This document shows, one piece after another, positions 14,408-22,042 of a stretch of 23,893 bases of DNA (positions within the stretch are counted from its first letter, which is position 1; every line of letters starts with the position of its first letter). The translations under genes and the position numbers were made by a program. The stretch is from Flavobacteriales bacterium (GTDB lineage: Bacteria; Bacteroidota; Bacteroidia; Flavobacteriales; JADGDT01), in assembly GCA_023145275.1 (NCBI GenBank), contig JAGLEB010000007.1:1-23893 (forward strand), in the 5' to 3' direction. A model generated the notes under the pieces. The model saw nothing but the letters and a program-made list of their open reading frames with translations. It was not told where the DNA came from and ran no database searches.

Positions 14408-16093
14408 ATGATGAAGAAGTCAATTTTAATATTAATTATAATATTATCTATTAATGTAATATCATCGGCGCAAGCTCCAAAAAAATACGATTTAGCATCT
14501 CCATTAGATGTTCCCCTAGTTCTTTCTGGAACTTTTGGAGAACTGAGATCTAATCATTTTCATGCTGGGATCGACATTAAAACACAAGGAAGAGAGGGAC
14601 TTACTGTACACTCAATGGACGATGGATACATCAGTAGGATTAATGTTTCTCCATGGGGTTACGGTAAAGCTATTTACATAACTCATCCTAATGGTCTAAT
14701 TTCAGTTTATGGACATCTACAAAAATTCAATCCTGAAATAGAGAAATACGTTAAAGCTTATCAATACAAAAAAGAGAGGTTTTCAGTTAGTATCTACCCA
14801 AAGGAAAATGAGCTTAAAATTTCAAAACGAGATATTATAGCATTCTCGGGGAACACAGGTGGGTCTGGAGGGCCACATTTACATTTCGAGATAAGAGATG
14901 CTAAGACGCAAACTACTCAAAATCCATTTAATTACGATTATAAAGTTGCCGACACTAGAGCTCCTAAAATAAATGGCGCTTACCTATATTCTTTTGACAA
15001 CATCAACGGAAATCAACTTTCGTTTGATAACATTAAACTAAACTACAACAAAGAGAAGAAAATTTTCAACAGCAACAAATTATCTGTTTCTGCAGGATGG
15101 GTTGGAATAGGCGTTGACTCTTATGACAAGTTGAACGGAGCTGAAAACAAAAATGGAATATACTCTGTAGAGCTTTATAAATCTGATACTTCAATTTTTG
15201 TTTACAAAATGAACTCGATTGCTTTTTCGGAACAGAGATATATAAATTCTCTAATCGACTATTCTTATTATAAGAAAAAAAGCAAGAGAATTCAAAAGCT
15301 ATTTTTAGAGCCAGGAAATAAACTTTCTATTTATTCTAAACACATTAATAAGGGTTTTATAAAAATAGAAGAAGGAAAAAACTACTCTCTAAAACTAGTT
15401 GTAAAGGATTATGCTGGTAACAAGTCAATAGTAAACATAAATCTTATTGGGACAAAGGCTGTAATAAAAGCAGAAAGTAAAGATCAAACTGTTTTCGAAT
15501 ATACTAAAGAGAATAAATTCAAAACTGATGCTATGATAATAGAAGTACCTAAAAATACTTTCTATTCAGATATTAATTTCAACTATAATATTAAAAACGG
15601 AATCCACTCAATTGGAAACAGAGGAATTCCTTTGCATAAAAGCTACTTGCTCGAGATTAAACCAGAGCAATTAACAGACAGTTTAAAAGACAAAATGCTA
15701 ATTGTATCAGTAAGCAAAAAAGGCTATAAATCATCGATAGGTGGTAAATACAAAAATGGTTATATGACTACTAAAACAAGAAGCTTTGGAAAATTCACAA
15801 CGGCAATAGACACTATTGCTCCAGTTATAAAAGGCATCAACATTAGTGAAGGTAAATGGATGACAAAAGAGAGATTTCTAAAAATTACAATTAAGGATAA
15901 CTTAGCAGGAATTAAGTCTTTCAAGGGCAATATAGATGGCAAATGGGTGTTATTAGAATACGACCCGAAGAAAAGTTTATTAAAATACAACTTCTCTGAT
16001 ATTGTTCTTGAAGGTAAAAAGCATACTTTTACGCTCGAAGTATCAGATAATGTTGGCAACATAACAGAATATGAGTCATCATTCTTCAAATAA
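14408..16093 (+). CDS. Exported M23-family (LytM-type) metallopeptidase
   Basis: This 561-residue protein is probably a zinc endopeptidase acting on peptidoglycan cross-bridges in the periplasm. A signal peptide (about 1-21, MMKK then a long Ile/Leu run, ending SSAQA) is followed directly by an N-terminal M23 domain (about 35-180). That domain has His52-x3-Asp56 in HFHAGID, the His103 region YGHLQ and the HLHFEI motif with His157 and His159, so the metal ligands look complete. The remaining about 380 residues are beta-rich Ig-like segments (ADTRAPKINGAY; DTIAPVIKGINI) with no catalytic motif, perhaps for binding or regulation. ATG 14408 is preceded by ATAGGAATA. Its stop is 11 nt before the TonB-dependent receptor start, so the two are surely cotranscribed. 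The catalytic domain is N-terminal, unlike many bacterial LytM proteins. Confidence 0.9.
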   Translation: MMKKSILILIIILSINVISSAQAPKKYDLASPLDVPLVLSGTFGELRSNHFHAGIDIKTQGREGLTVHSMDDGYISRINVSPWGYGKAIYITHPNGLISVYGHLQKFNPEIEKYVKAYQYKKERFSVSIYPKENELKISKRDIIAFSGNTGGSGGPHLHFEIRDAKTQTTQNPFNYDYKVADTRAPKINGAYLYSFDNINGNQLSFDNIKLNYNKEKKIFNSNKLSVSAGWVGIGVDSYDKLNGAENKNGIYSVELYKSDTSIFVYKMNSIAFSEQRYINSLIDYSYYKKKSKRIQKLFLEPGNKLSIYSKHINKGFIKIEEGKNYSLKLVVKDYAGNKSIVNINLIGTKAVIKAESKDQTVFEYTKENKFKTDAMIIEVPKNTFYSDINFNYNIKNGIHSIGNRGIPLHKSYLLEIKPEQLTDSLKDKMLIVSVSKKGYKSSIGGKYKNGYMTTKTRSFGKFTTAIDTIAPVIKGINISEGKWMTKERFLKITIKDNLAGIKSFKGNIDGKWVLLEYDPKKSLLKYNFSDIVLEGKKHTFTLEVSDNVGNITEYESSFFK

Positions 16094-16104
16094 AAATAAC
16101 TAAT

Positions 16105-18528
16105 TTGAAAATATTTAAACTAACCATTTTCCTATCATTCTTCTACATCTTTGCCTTTGCACAAGAGGTATCAATTCATGGGAAAATTGTAGACAAAAAC
16201 AACAGAGGGATTGATGGTGTAGCCGTTCAAGTTGGTGGTTTTGGATCTGTTTCAAACAATGATGGCACCTACTCTATTAAAGTGAAAGACCGCAAAGACT
16301 ATACTGTAGCTTTCTCTCATATCAGATATAATTACCTAATAAAACAAATTGATGACAACAATTTAGGTTCAATTGAATTGAATGTTTCATTGATTGAAAA
16401 AAGCAACCAAATAGACGAAGTTGAAGTAATAGGCAGTAAAGTTAGCACCACTAACGTAAACAAATTAAATGCTGAAGAAGCAACGGTAATATCAACTGCT
16501 GGAGATGGGATTGTTTCTCTATTGAAATCTCTACCAGGCGTTGCATCAAACAACGAACTGAGCTCACAATATATGGTGAGAGGAGGTAATTTTGACGAAA
16601 ATCTTATTTACGTTAACGGGATGGAAGTTTACAGACCATTCTTAATTAGATCAGGACAGCAAGAGGGATTGAGCTTTGCCAATTCGTCAATGGTTAAAAA
16701 TATCGAATTCTACGCTGGTGGTTTCGAATCTAAATACGGAGACAAAATGTCATCAGTATTAAATATTGAATATCGTGAACCAAAAGAATTCCAAGCATTG
16801 TTCGAAGCAAGCTTATTAGGGGCTAGTGCCACGGTAGATCTCGTATCGAAAGATAAGAAATGGAGTTCTATAATAGGCATGAGGTACAAAAACATCAGCC
16901 TAATTACCAAAACTCAAGATACTGAAGCAAATTTCACTCCTATATATACTGATATTCAATCTGTAGTATATTATCGACCTAATGAGAAATTTAAACTTAG
17001 CTTTCTATCTAACCTTTCATTAAATCAATACAATTACACTCCAGTAAGTAGAAAAACAAATTTCGGAACAATAAACCAACCATTACAGCTAATAGTATTT
17101 TACGACGGTAATGAGCAAGATAATTACCTCACATGGTCATTAAATGCCAATGCCGAATATATTTTTAACGAAAGTACCATTAGCAAGTTTTACGTATCAT
17201 CTTTTCAAACACAAGAAAGCGAATATTATGATATTCTTGGACAGTATAGATTAAGCGAATTGAACGGAAGTATCGGTGACGATGACTTTGGAAACCCTAT
17301 AAATACTATCGGAATAGGCACACAACTAGAGCATGCTAGAAACGAATTTGATGCCTTAGTAATCAATATCGGAACATCTACTAAACACATTTTAAGTGAC
17401 GACAGAAAACTTGAATGGGGCTTTAGATATAGTCGAGAGGATATTTACGACAGACTAAATGAATGGGAGTACGTTGACTCATCAGGTTTCTCGCTACCGC
17501 ACAACAACAATTTTGAGCCTCAGGAACCTTACAACGGTCCACTTGAAGTATATCACAGTGCTAGTGCTAACAATTCTCTAAACTCTCATAGAGCAGAGGT
17601 ATTTACACAATATGAACAAAAATTTGAAATAAATGATATCACCATTTCTTACAATGTCGGAATTAGAGCTAATTATTGGACTGTAAACAATCAGCTAAGT
17701 GTTAGCCCTAGAGGTATAGTAAACTTCCACAACCAAAACAACCCTAATATGCTATACTGGGTTTCGGTTGGAAAATATTCTCAGGCGCCATTTTATAGAG
17801 AGCTACGAACTTTTGATGGTAGCCTGAATAAAGATGTAAAAGCCCAAGACAGTTGGCATTTTGTTTTAGGAGCAAATTATAATTTTTACGCATGGAATAG
17901 GCCATTTAAATGGACAAGCGAGCTATATTACAAAAAAATGACAAACCTAAATCCATACATTGTCGACAATGTTAGATTAAGATATTACGGAAATAATTCA
18001 GGTGTGGGATATGTAGCAGGTGCTGATTTTAGAATAAATGGTGAATTTGTTCCTGGTGTAGAGTCATGGATGTCAATGGGAATTATGAAAGCCGAGCAGA
18101 GCATAGACAATCAAGGATATATTCCTCTTCCCACTGATCAAAGGTTTAAGTTTGCAATGTTCTTCCAAGATTATCTTCCAAAATTCCCCACGTTTAAAGT
18201 AAACTTAAATCTAGTTTACAGTACAGGACTTCCTGGAGGAGGTCCTAGTTATGGCGACCCTTACGAATATCAGATAAGACTGCCAGACTATAAGAGATTG
18301 GATATTGGTTTTACCAAAATATTTTCGGATCACGCACATGACATCACATCATCATGGATGCCTGATGTGAAATATGCTAGTTTATCGTTAGAAATATTAA
18401 ATGTAGCCGACATCAAAAATACAATTTCATACTCATGGGTTAGAGACGTTTACTCTAAAGGAATGTACGCTGTACCAAACAAACTTACGGGTATATTCTG
18501 GAATGTAAAACTTCAAGTACGTATATAA
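16105..18528 (+). CDS. TonB-dependent outer-membrane receptor with CarboxypepD_reg-like N-terminal domain
   Basis: This 807-residue protein has a signal peptide (1-20, cleaved near FAFAQ), a carboxypeptidase-regulatory-like beta domain (about 21-98), a TonB-box-like IDEVEVIG (103-110), a plug domain (about 120-225, with LLKSLPGVAS, MVRGGNFDENLIYVNG and NIEFYAGGFESKYGDKMSSVLNIE) and a 22-strand barrel to the end. It is not SusC-sized (usually about 1000) and no SusD partner follows, so glycan uptake is not indicated; siderophore, vitamin, peptide or cell-wall-fragment transport are alternatives. The start is a TTG at 16105: no ATG or GTG occurs between the previous stop and the signal peptide. 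It follows the M23 peptidase by 11 nt, so the two probably act together in the envelope. Confidence 0.92.
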   Translation: MKIFKLTIFLSFFYIFAFAQEVSIHGKIVDKNNRGIDGVAVQVGGFGSVSNNDGTYSIKVKDRKDYTVAFSHIRYNYLIKQIDDNNLGSIELNVSLIEKSNQIDEVEVIGSKVSTTNVNKLNAEEATVISTAGDGIVSLLKSLPGVASNNELSSQYMVRGGNFDENLIYVNGMEVYRPFLIRSGQQEGLSFANSSMVKNIEFYAGGFESKYGDKMSSVLNIEYREPKEFQALFEASLLGASATVDLVSKDKKWSSIIGMRYKNISLITKTQDTEANFTPIYTDIQSVVYYRPNEKFKLSFLSNLSLNQYNYTPVSRKTNFGTINQPLQLIVFYDGNEQDNYLTWSLNANAEYIFNESTISKFYVSSFQTQESEYYDILGQYRLSELNGSIGDDDFGNPINTIGIGTQLEHARNEFDALVINIGTSTKHILSDDRKLEWGFRYSREDIYDRLNEWEYVDSSGFSLPHNNNFEPQEPYNGPLEVYHSASANNSLNSHRAEVFTQYEQKFEINDITISYNVGIRANYWTVNNQLSVSPRGIVNFHNQNNPNMLYWVSVGKYSQAPFYRELRTFDGSLNKDVKAQDSWHFVLGANYNFYAWNRPFKWTSELYYKKMTNLNPYIVDNVRLRYYGNNSGVGYVAGADFRINGEFVPGVESWMSMGIMKAEQSIDNQGYIPLPTDQRFKFAMFFQDYLPKFPTFKVNLNLVYSTGLPGGGPSYGDPYEYQIRLPDYKRLDIGFTKIFSDHAHDITSSWMPDVKYASLSLEILNVADIKNTISYSWVRDVYSKGMYAVPNKLTGIFWNVKLQVRI

Positions 18529-19088
18529 CATAATACAAAAACACTATACTCCACTACAAACACTAGCTCTCACAGCTTTATTCAATCAACTAAAAATCAA
18601 TATGTTAAAATTCTTTTTTATATAAAAAAAGAAATGTATTTTTATCCTAACTAATAACAATTATTGTTTATTGAATTCTATCAAAAGGAATAAAAATCAT
18701 TTAACACAACTACTCACTAGTATTTAACTCCGTGAACTATGTTGGATTTTTGCTCGATTAACACTAAATAAATCTCAAAGTGATTGTTTAGATTTAATTG
18801 ACATAAAACATCAAGATAAACTCTTGTGTACATGATGATTAATAATCATTTCTAGAAGGAATAAGAATTCACCTGACAATAAAAAAAACGCGAACAGATA
18901 AACCGAACATGAGTATTATCTCATGTAAGTCGTAAGGCAGGTAGTATCTAAGCTATTAAAAACAAATTATTTGCAGATGAAATGAGTATGAGTAACAATT
19001 TTCTAACTCAATGGAATAATCACTTCATACGAACCTATCTACCGTTAGGTAGGCACCATCTGACCTATAAAAATTAAATTAATTGCAG
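18529..19088. other. 560-nt spacer with small hairpins and two copies of a repeated motif
   Basis: No convincing gene was found. It contains an A/T-only hairpin (18611-18633, TTCTTTTTTATA with TATAAAAAAAGAA) that could weakly end the receptor transcript, a 7-bp hairpin ACATGAG/CTCATGT (18907-18926), a 5-bp CTACC/GGTAG hairpin (19039-19052), a 31-codon frame (18982-19077) and two TTGCAGATGAA motifs. No good TAnnTTTG box for the gene at 19089 was seen. Confidence 0.6.
18964..18982 (+). repeat. Copy 2 of the TTGCAGRTGAA intergenic motif
   Basis: AAATTATTTGCAGATGAAA matches the copy overlapping the start of the 19089 gene at nearly every position. Here the ATG is followed at once by AAA TGA, so it does not open a useful frame. 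The 31-codon frame begins 4 nt downstream. Confidence 0.5.
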
Positions 19089-19094
19089 ATGAAA
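19076..19094 (+). repeat. Copy 3 of the TTGCAGRTGAA motif, spanning a start codon
   Basis: The AT-rich lead, TTGCAG and then ATG AAA lie at the start of the small conserved gene. The ATG at 19089-19091 is the real start, so in this copy the motif is the immediate translation-start region. There is no Shine-Dalgarno in it. Confidence 0.5.
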
Positions 19095-19322
19095 AGAATT
19101 ATTGTAGACTTCAAGAAAATGAGTGGAAAGATTAAGAGGCTTTTCCGAACTCAATATCCAGACGGATATGACACTAGAGATCTGATTGAATTCAGAAACC
19201 ACAGAAACGAACTTATTAAAGCCGTGGAAGTGAAAGACAAAGATAAAGACACCACGTTTTTAGTAAAGTTAGCTACTACTCAAGGAATTTCTGTAGACAA
19301 GTTAAACACTAGAGCAAAATAG
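19089..19322 (+). CDS. Small conserved Bacteroidota protein, unknown function
   Basis: This 77-residue soluble protein reads MKRIIVDFKKMS at the start, then a YPDGYDTRDLIEF segment, RNHRNELIKAVEV and a TTFLVKL strand. The pattern (a short strand, helix, acidic PDGYD loop, then two strands) resembles a conserved hypothetical family I associate with Bacteroidota, in which the sequence KRIIVDYKKL...FPDGYD recurs; that is from memory. No signal peptide, membrane helix or catalytic motif is seen. The ATG at 19089 is chosen over a TTG two codons upstream because the family N-terminus begins MKR. It is monocistronic, convergent with the symporter gene, and both end at the shared hairpin 19344-19384. 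Confidence 0.75.
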   Translation: MKRIIVDFKKMSGKIKRLFRTQYPDGYDTRDLIEFRNHRNELIKAVEVKDKDKDTTFLVKLATTQGISVDKLNTRAK

Positions 19323-19343
19323 TTTTTACTAGGTTTTTTGAAG

Positions 19344-19384
19344 ATAATCTTCCCCATAATTTACATGATTATGGAGAAGATTAT
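19344..19384. terminator. Bidirectional terminator between convergent genes
   Basis: ATAATCTTCCCCATAAT (19344-19360) pairs with ATTATGGAGAAGATTAT (19368-19384), 17 bp with one non-canonical position. That pair is C-A in plus-strand RNA and U-G in minus-strand RNA, so the stem is stronger for the symporter transcript. A T-rich tract (TTATTTTAATC) follows on the plus strand; the minus side lacks a long T-run. Confidence 0.72.
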
Positions 19385-19389
19385 TTATT

Positions 19390-20796
19390 TTAATCTAATT
19401 TTTCTGTTTTTGCAATTATTGTCGACACTGCAGCATCTCCCGTCACATTTACTACTGTTCTCAACATATCTAGAAGCCTATCTACTGGTAAAATAATTGC
19501 TATCCAAGCAGGATCTAAGCCTACCGTTTGTAAAACAATCATCAACATAACTAAACCTGCGCCAGGTATTGCAGCTGAACCAATTGAAGCTAAAGTAGCA
19601 GTAAGCACAATCGTAATTTGGTGTGCTATATCTAAATCTACATTGTGAAGATGGGCTAAAAAGATTACTGCAATAGCTTGATACAGACTCGTTCCATCCA
19701 TATTTACAGTGGCACCAATTGGCAACACAAAACTAGTAACTCTTTTATCTACTCCAAGATTCTCTTCTACACATTCCATAGTCACGGGTAGAGTAGCAGC
19801 ACTAGAGCTAGTTGAAAACGCTAAGGCTTGCGCTTCACTTATTCCCGAAAAGAACTTCCTATATGAAAAATCTTTCCTTGTAAACATTTTCAACAGTAAG
19901 GGATACACCCCAAAAGCCATAAGAATTAAACCTAAAGCTACTACAACAAAATACCAACTCAATCCTTTAAATATCTCTAAAACTTTTGCAGGATTATCTC
20001 CAGCCATTTTAGAAACAATTCCTGCCATCAAAGCAAATACAAAATATGGTGCAGCCTTCATTATTAGCTCAACCATTTTTATAAATACGTCATTAATCCC
20101 ATTTATTAATTCAATAACGTGGAATGATGATTTTTTAGGAATCATAAGTAAGCTAATCCCAAAGAACAATGCGAAGAAAATAATCTGAAGCATTAAACCA
20201 TTATCGTTCAACGAAACAAAAATATTTGAAGGTACCATATCTACCAAAAACTGAAGTGGTCCAGCTTCTTTGGTAGACTGAGCCAATTTCATCTTATTCT
20301 CTATTTCAGCCGTAACAATTTCTGATCCGTTTCTCTTAGCTACTTCCGAAACTAGTTGTTTATTTTTTGCATCACAAGTAAAACAGTTATCGTCTACTAT
20401 TCCAACCCCCGAACTCTTTGCCCACAACTCATAAACTATTCTATTTTCTACTCTCGACTCTTCTTTAACTAATTTACCAGGCTTAATAAAATTAACTAGA
20501 CCTAAACCTAAAGTAATGGCTAACACCGTAGTACTAAGATACAAACCTAATGTTTTGAATCCCATCTTTCCGAGTTTATCAGGATCGCCAATACCTGCAA
20601 CTCCACCGATAATAGAAAAAAGCACTAAAGGGACGGCAATCAATTTAAGAAGATTTATGAAAATCTTACCAAAAGGATCTATCCAGTTCATTGTAAACTC
20701 AGACCAACCAAAATGACTAGATGATAGTGCCCAGATAACTCCAAGCAAGAGGCCTATGACTATCTGCCAATGAAGTTCTAATTTTTTCTTCTTCAT
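19390..20796 (-). CDS. Dicarboxylate/amino acid:cation symporter (DAACS family)
   Basis: This 468-residue elevator-type transporter takes up acidic amino acids or C4-dicarboxylates with Na+ or H+. Re-entrant hairpin 1 carries the serine-rich STSSSAATLP (328-337). TM7 has NMDGT (365-369). TM8 has DMLRTVVNVTGD (443-454), whose Asp443, Arg446, Thr447, Asn450 and Asp454 line up with GltPh D394, R397, T398, N401 and D405. Arg at that position favours acidic substrates. About 75 residues between TM3 and TM4 (about 108-185) form a hydrophilic loop with the pair Cys138 and Cys141 (NCFTC), longer than in many bacterial homologues. The stop of aroC lies 4 nt before ATG 20796, so the gene is the distal member of an aroC operon. 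Exact substrate cannot be fixed, so no symbol is given. Confidence 0.93.
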   Translation of the reverse strand: MKKKKLELHWQIVIGLLLGVIWALSSSHFGWSEFTMNWIDPFGKIFINLLKLIAVPLVLFSIIGGVAGIGDPDKLGKMGFKTLGLYLSTTVLAITLGLGLVNFIKPGKLVKEESRVENRIVYELWAKSSGVGIVDDNCFTCDAKNKQLVSEVAKRNGSEIVTAEIENKMKLAQSTKEAGPLQFLVDMVPSNIFVSLNDNGLMLQIIFFALFFGISLLMIPKKSSFHVIELINGINDVFIKMVELIMKAAPYFVFALMAGIVSKMAGDNPAKVLEIFKGLSWYFVVVALGLILMAFGVYPLLLKMFTRKDFSYRKFFSGISEAQALAFSTSSSAATLPVTMECVEENLGVDKRVTSFVLPIGATVNMDGTSLYQAIAVIFLAHLHNVDLDIAHQITIVLTATLASIGSAAIPGAGLVMLMIVLQTVGLDPAWIAIILPVDRLLDMLRTVVNVTGDAAVSTIIAKTEKLD

Positions 20797-20800
20797 TTAT

Positions 20801-21865
20801 TTATACTCTTCGAGTTTTATTAATCAAGTAATAATCTGCCAATACTAAAGCTGCCATAGCTTCGACAATAGGCACAGCTCTTGGAACAACACATGGATCG
20901 TGCCTACCTTTAGGATTCAGCTCTACTTCTTTATAGTTTTGATCAATCGTCATTTGCGGCATTAACAAAGTAGCAACGGGTTTAAAAGCTACATTAAAAT
21001 ATATTTCTTCCCCATTTGAGATACCTCCTTGTATTCCTCCTGATCGATTAGTTTTTGTAGAACCATCAAGATTAAACAAGTCATTGTGTTGCGACCCTCT
21101 CATCTTACTACCTTCAAAACCACTACCGTACTCAAAACCCTTCACAGCATTTATCGAAAACATCGCTTTAGCTAATTCAGCTTGCAATCTATCAAAAACA
21201 GGCTCACCTAAACCAGCAGGAACACCATCAATCATACAAGCAACAACACCACCTATGGTATCACCTTGCATTCTAACATCAGTGATAAGATCTTCCATTC
21301 TTTTTGCGGTATCAGCATCAGGACATCTAACAATATTTTTTTCTATTTCTCCTAGGTCAATTTCATTATGCGGAACATTAAGTGATATATCTCCCACCCT
21401 AGACACATAAGCATTAATAGACATTTTAGGAATTATCTGCTTCGCAATAGCTCCTGCAACAACACGAATTGAAGTTTCTCGAGCCGATGATCTACCTCCT
21501 CCCCTATAATCTCTAAAACCATATTTCTGATCGTAGGTATAATCGGCATGTGATGGTCTATAAGCCTTAGCAATATCACCATAATCACCTGAACGTTGAT
21601 TTTGATTTTTTATAATAAAGCCAATAGAAGTACCTGTAGTTTTTCCCTCAAAAATTCCAGAGAGAAATTCTACCTCATCGTCTTCTTTCCTTTGGGTTGT
21701 TATCTTTGATTGACCAGGTTTCCTCCTCTGCAAATCTATATTTATCGCTTTAAAATCTAACTCTATTCCCGCAGGAACTCCATCAAGAACACCTCCAAGC
21801 GCTACGCCGTGTGATTCTCCGAAAGTACTTACTTTCAATATTCTTCCAAATGTATTTCCAGCCAT
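20801..21865 (-). CDS. aroC: Chorismate synthase
   Basis: This enzyme converts 5-enolpyruvylshikimate-3-phosphate to chorismate, the last step of the shikimate pathway, using reduced FMN. From ATG 21865 it is 354 residues, the normal length. It begins MAGNTFGRILKVSTFGESHG with the first family signature GESHG (16-20). The basic FMN/substrate segment RRKPGQS (48-54), the second signature around GGGRSSARETSIR (122-134) and the third near the end (RHDPCVVPRAVPIVEA) are all intact. The frame continues upstream to 21910, but the extra residues do not belong to the family and the promoter -7 box (21887-21894) lies inside that extension, so 21865 is used; AAGGA precedes it. First gene of an operon with the symporter, 4 nt apart. 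Confidence 0.97.
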   Translation of the reverse strand: MAGNTFGRILKVSTFGESHGVALGGVLDGVPAGIELDFKAINIDLQRRKPGQSKITTQRKEDDEVEFLSGIFEGKTTGTSIGFIIKNQNQRSGDYGDIAKAYRPSHADYTYDQKYGFRDYRGGGRSSARETSIRVVAGAIAKQIIPKMSINAYVSRVGDISLNVPHNEIDLGEIEKNIVRCPDADTAKRMEDLITDVRMQGDTIGGVVACMIDGVPAGLGEPVFDRLQAELAKAMFSINAVKGFEYGSGFEGSKMRGSQHNDLFNLDGSTKTNRSGGIQGGISNGEEIYFNVAFKPVATLLMPQMTIDQNYKEVELNPKGRHDPCVVPRAVPIVEAMAALVLADYYLINKTRRV

Positions 21866-21886
21866 ATTATTTTTTTCCTTGTTGGA

Positions 21887-21917
21887 CAAATGTAGTAAAT
21901 CAATACACATTAATAAA
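21887..21917 (-). promoter_or_regulatory. Promoter of the aroC-symporter operon
   Basis: On the minus strand TACATTTG (21894-21887) matches TAnnTTTG exactly, with TTTA (21917-21914) 19 nt upstream. The leader would be about 15-20 nt, carrying AAGGA before the aroC ATG. Confidence 0.65.
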
Positions 21918-21994
21918 ATATAGCTTCAACAATGTAAAAAAGCATATATATAATATTTCACATATTTTTAAGACTTCATTTCAATCACGAGAGT

Positions 21995-22002
21995 TATATT
22001 TG
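21995..22002 (+). promoter_or_regulatory. Putative -7 box of the S8 protease promoter
   Basis: TATATTTG, followed by CAAG, matches TAnnTTTG and lies 40 nt before the protease ATG in the divergent spacer shared with aroC. The -33 half is not recognisable. Confidence 0.5.
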
Positions 22003-22042
22003 CAAGAATTTAAGAATAAATAATTTATTAAGCATTATAATT

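Noticed and set aside
18611..18633. A/T-only hairpin after the TonB receptor as its terminator
   Set aside because: It has no G-C pair and stands 80 nt after the stop. It is too weak to call as a terminator, so it is noted only under the spacer.
18900..18960. Possible tRNA or other known structured RNA in the GC-richer patch after 18890
   Set aside because: Only one 7-bp hairpin forms. No acceptor stem, T-loop or CCA-compatible layout could be built.
18982..19077. A 31-codon frame (begins MSMSNNFLTQW) just upstream of the small gene
   Set aside because: It is short, has no ribosome binding site or recognisable family, and lies in hairpin-rich spacer DNA. It could be a leader peptide, but nothing in the sequence shows that.
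19709..20188. A 159-codon frame antisense to the symporter
   Set aside because: It has no family features and reads as the low-complexity shadow of a strongly conserved transporter gene on the other strand. Similar antisense frames elsewhere were dropped for the same reason.
21866..21910. An upstream start for aroC
   Set aside because: The -7 promoter box lies inside it, and chorismate synthases start close to the GESHG motif.
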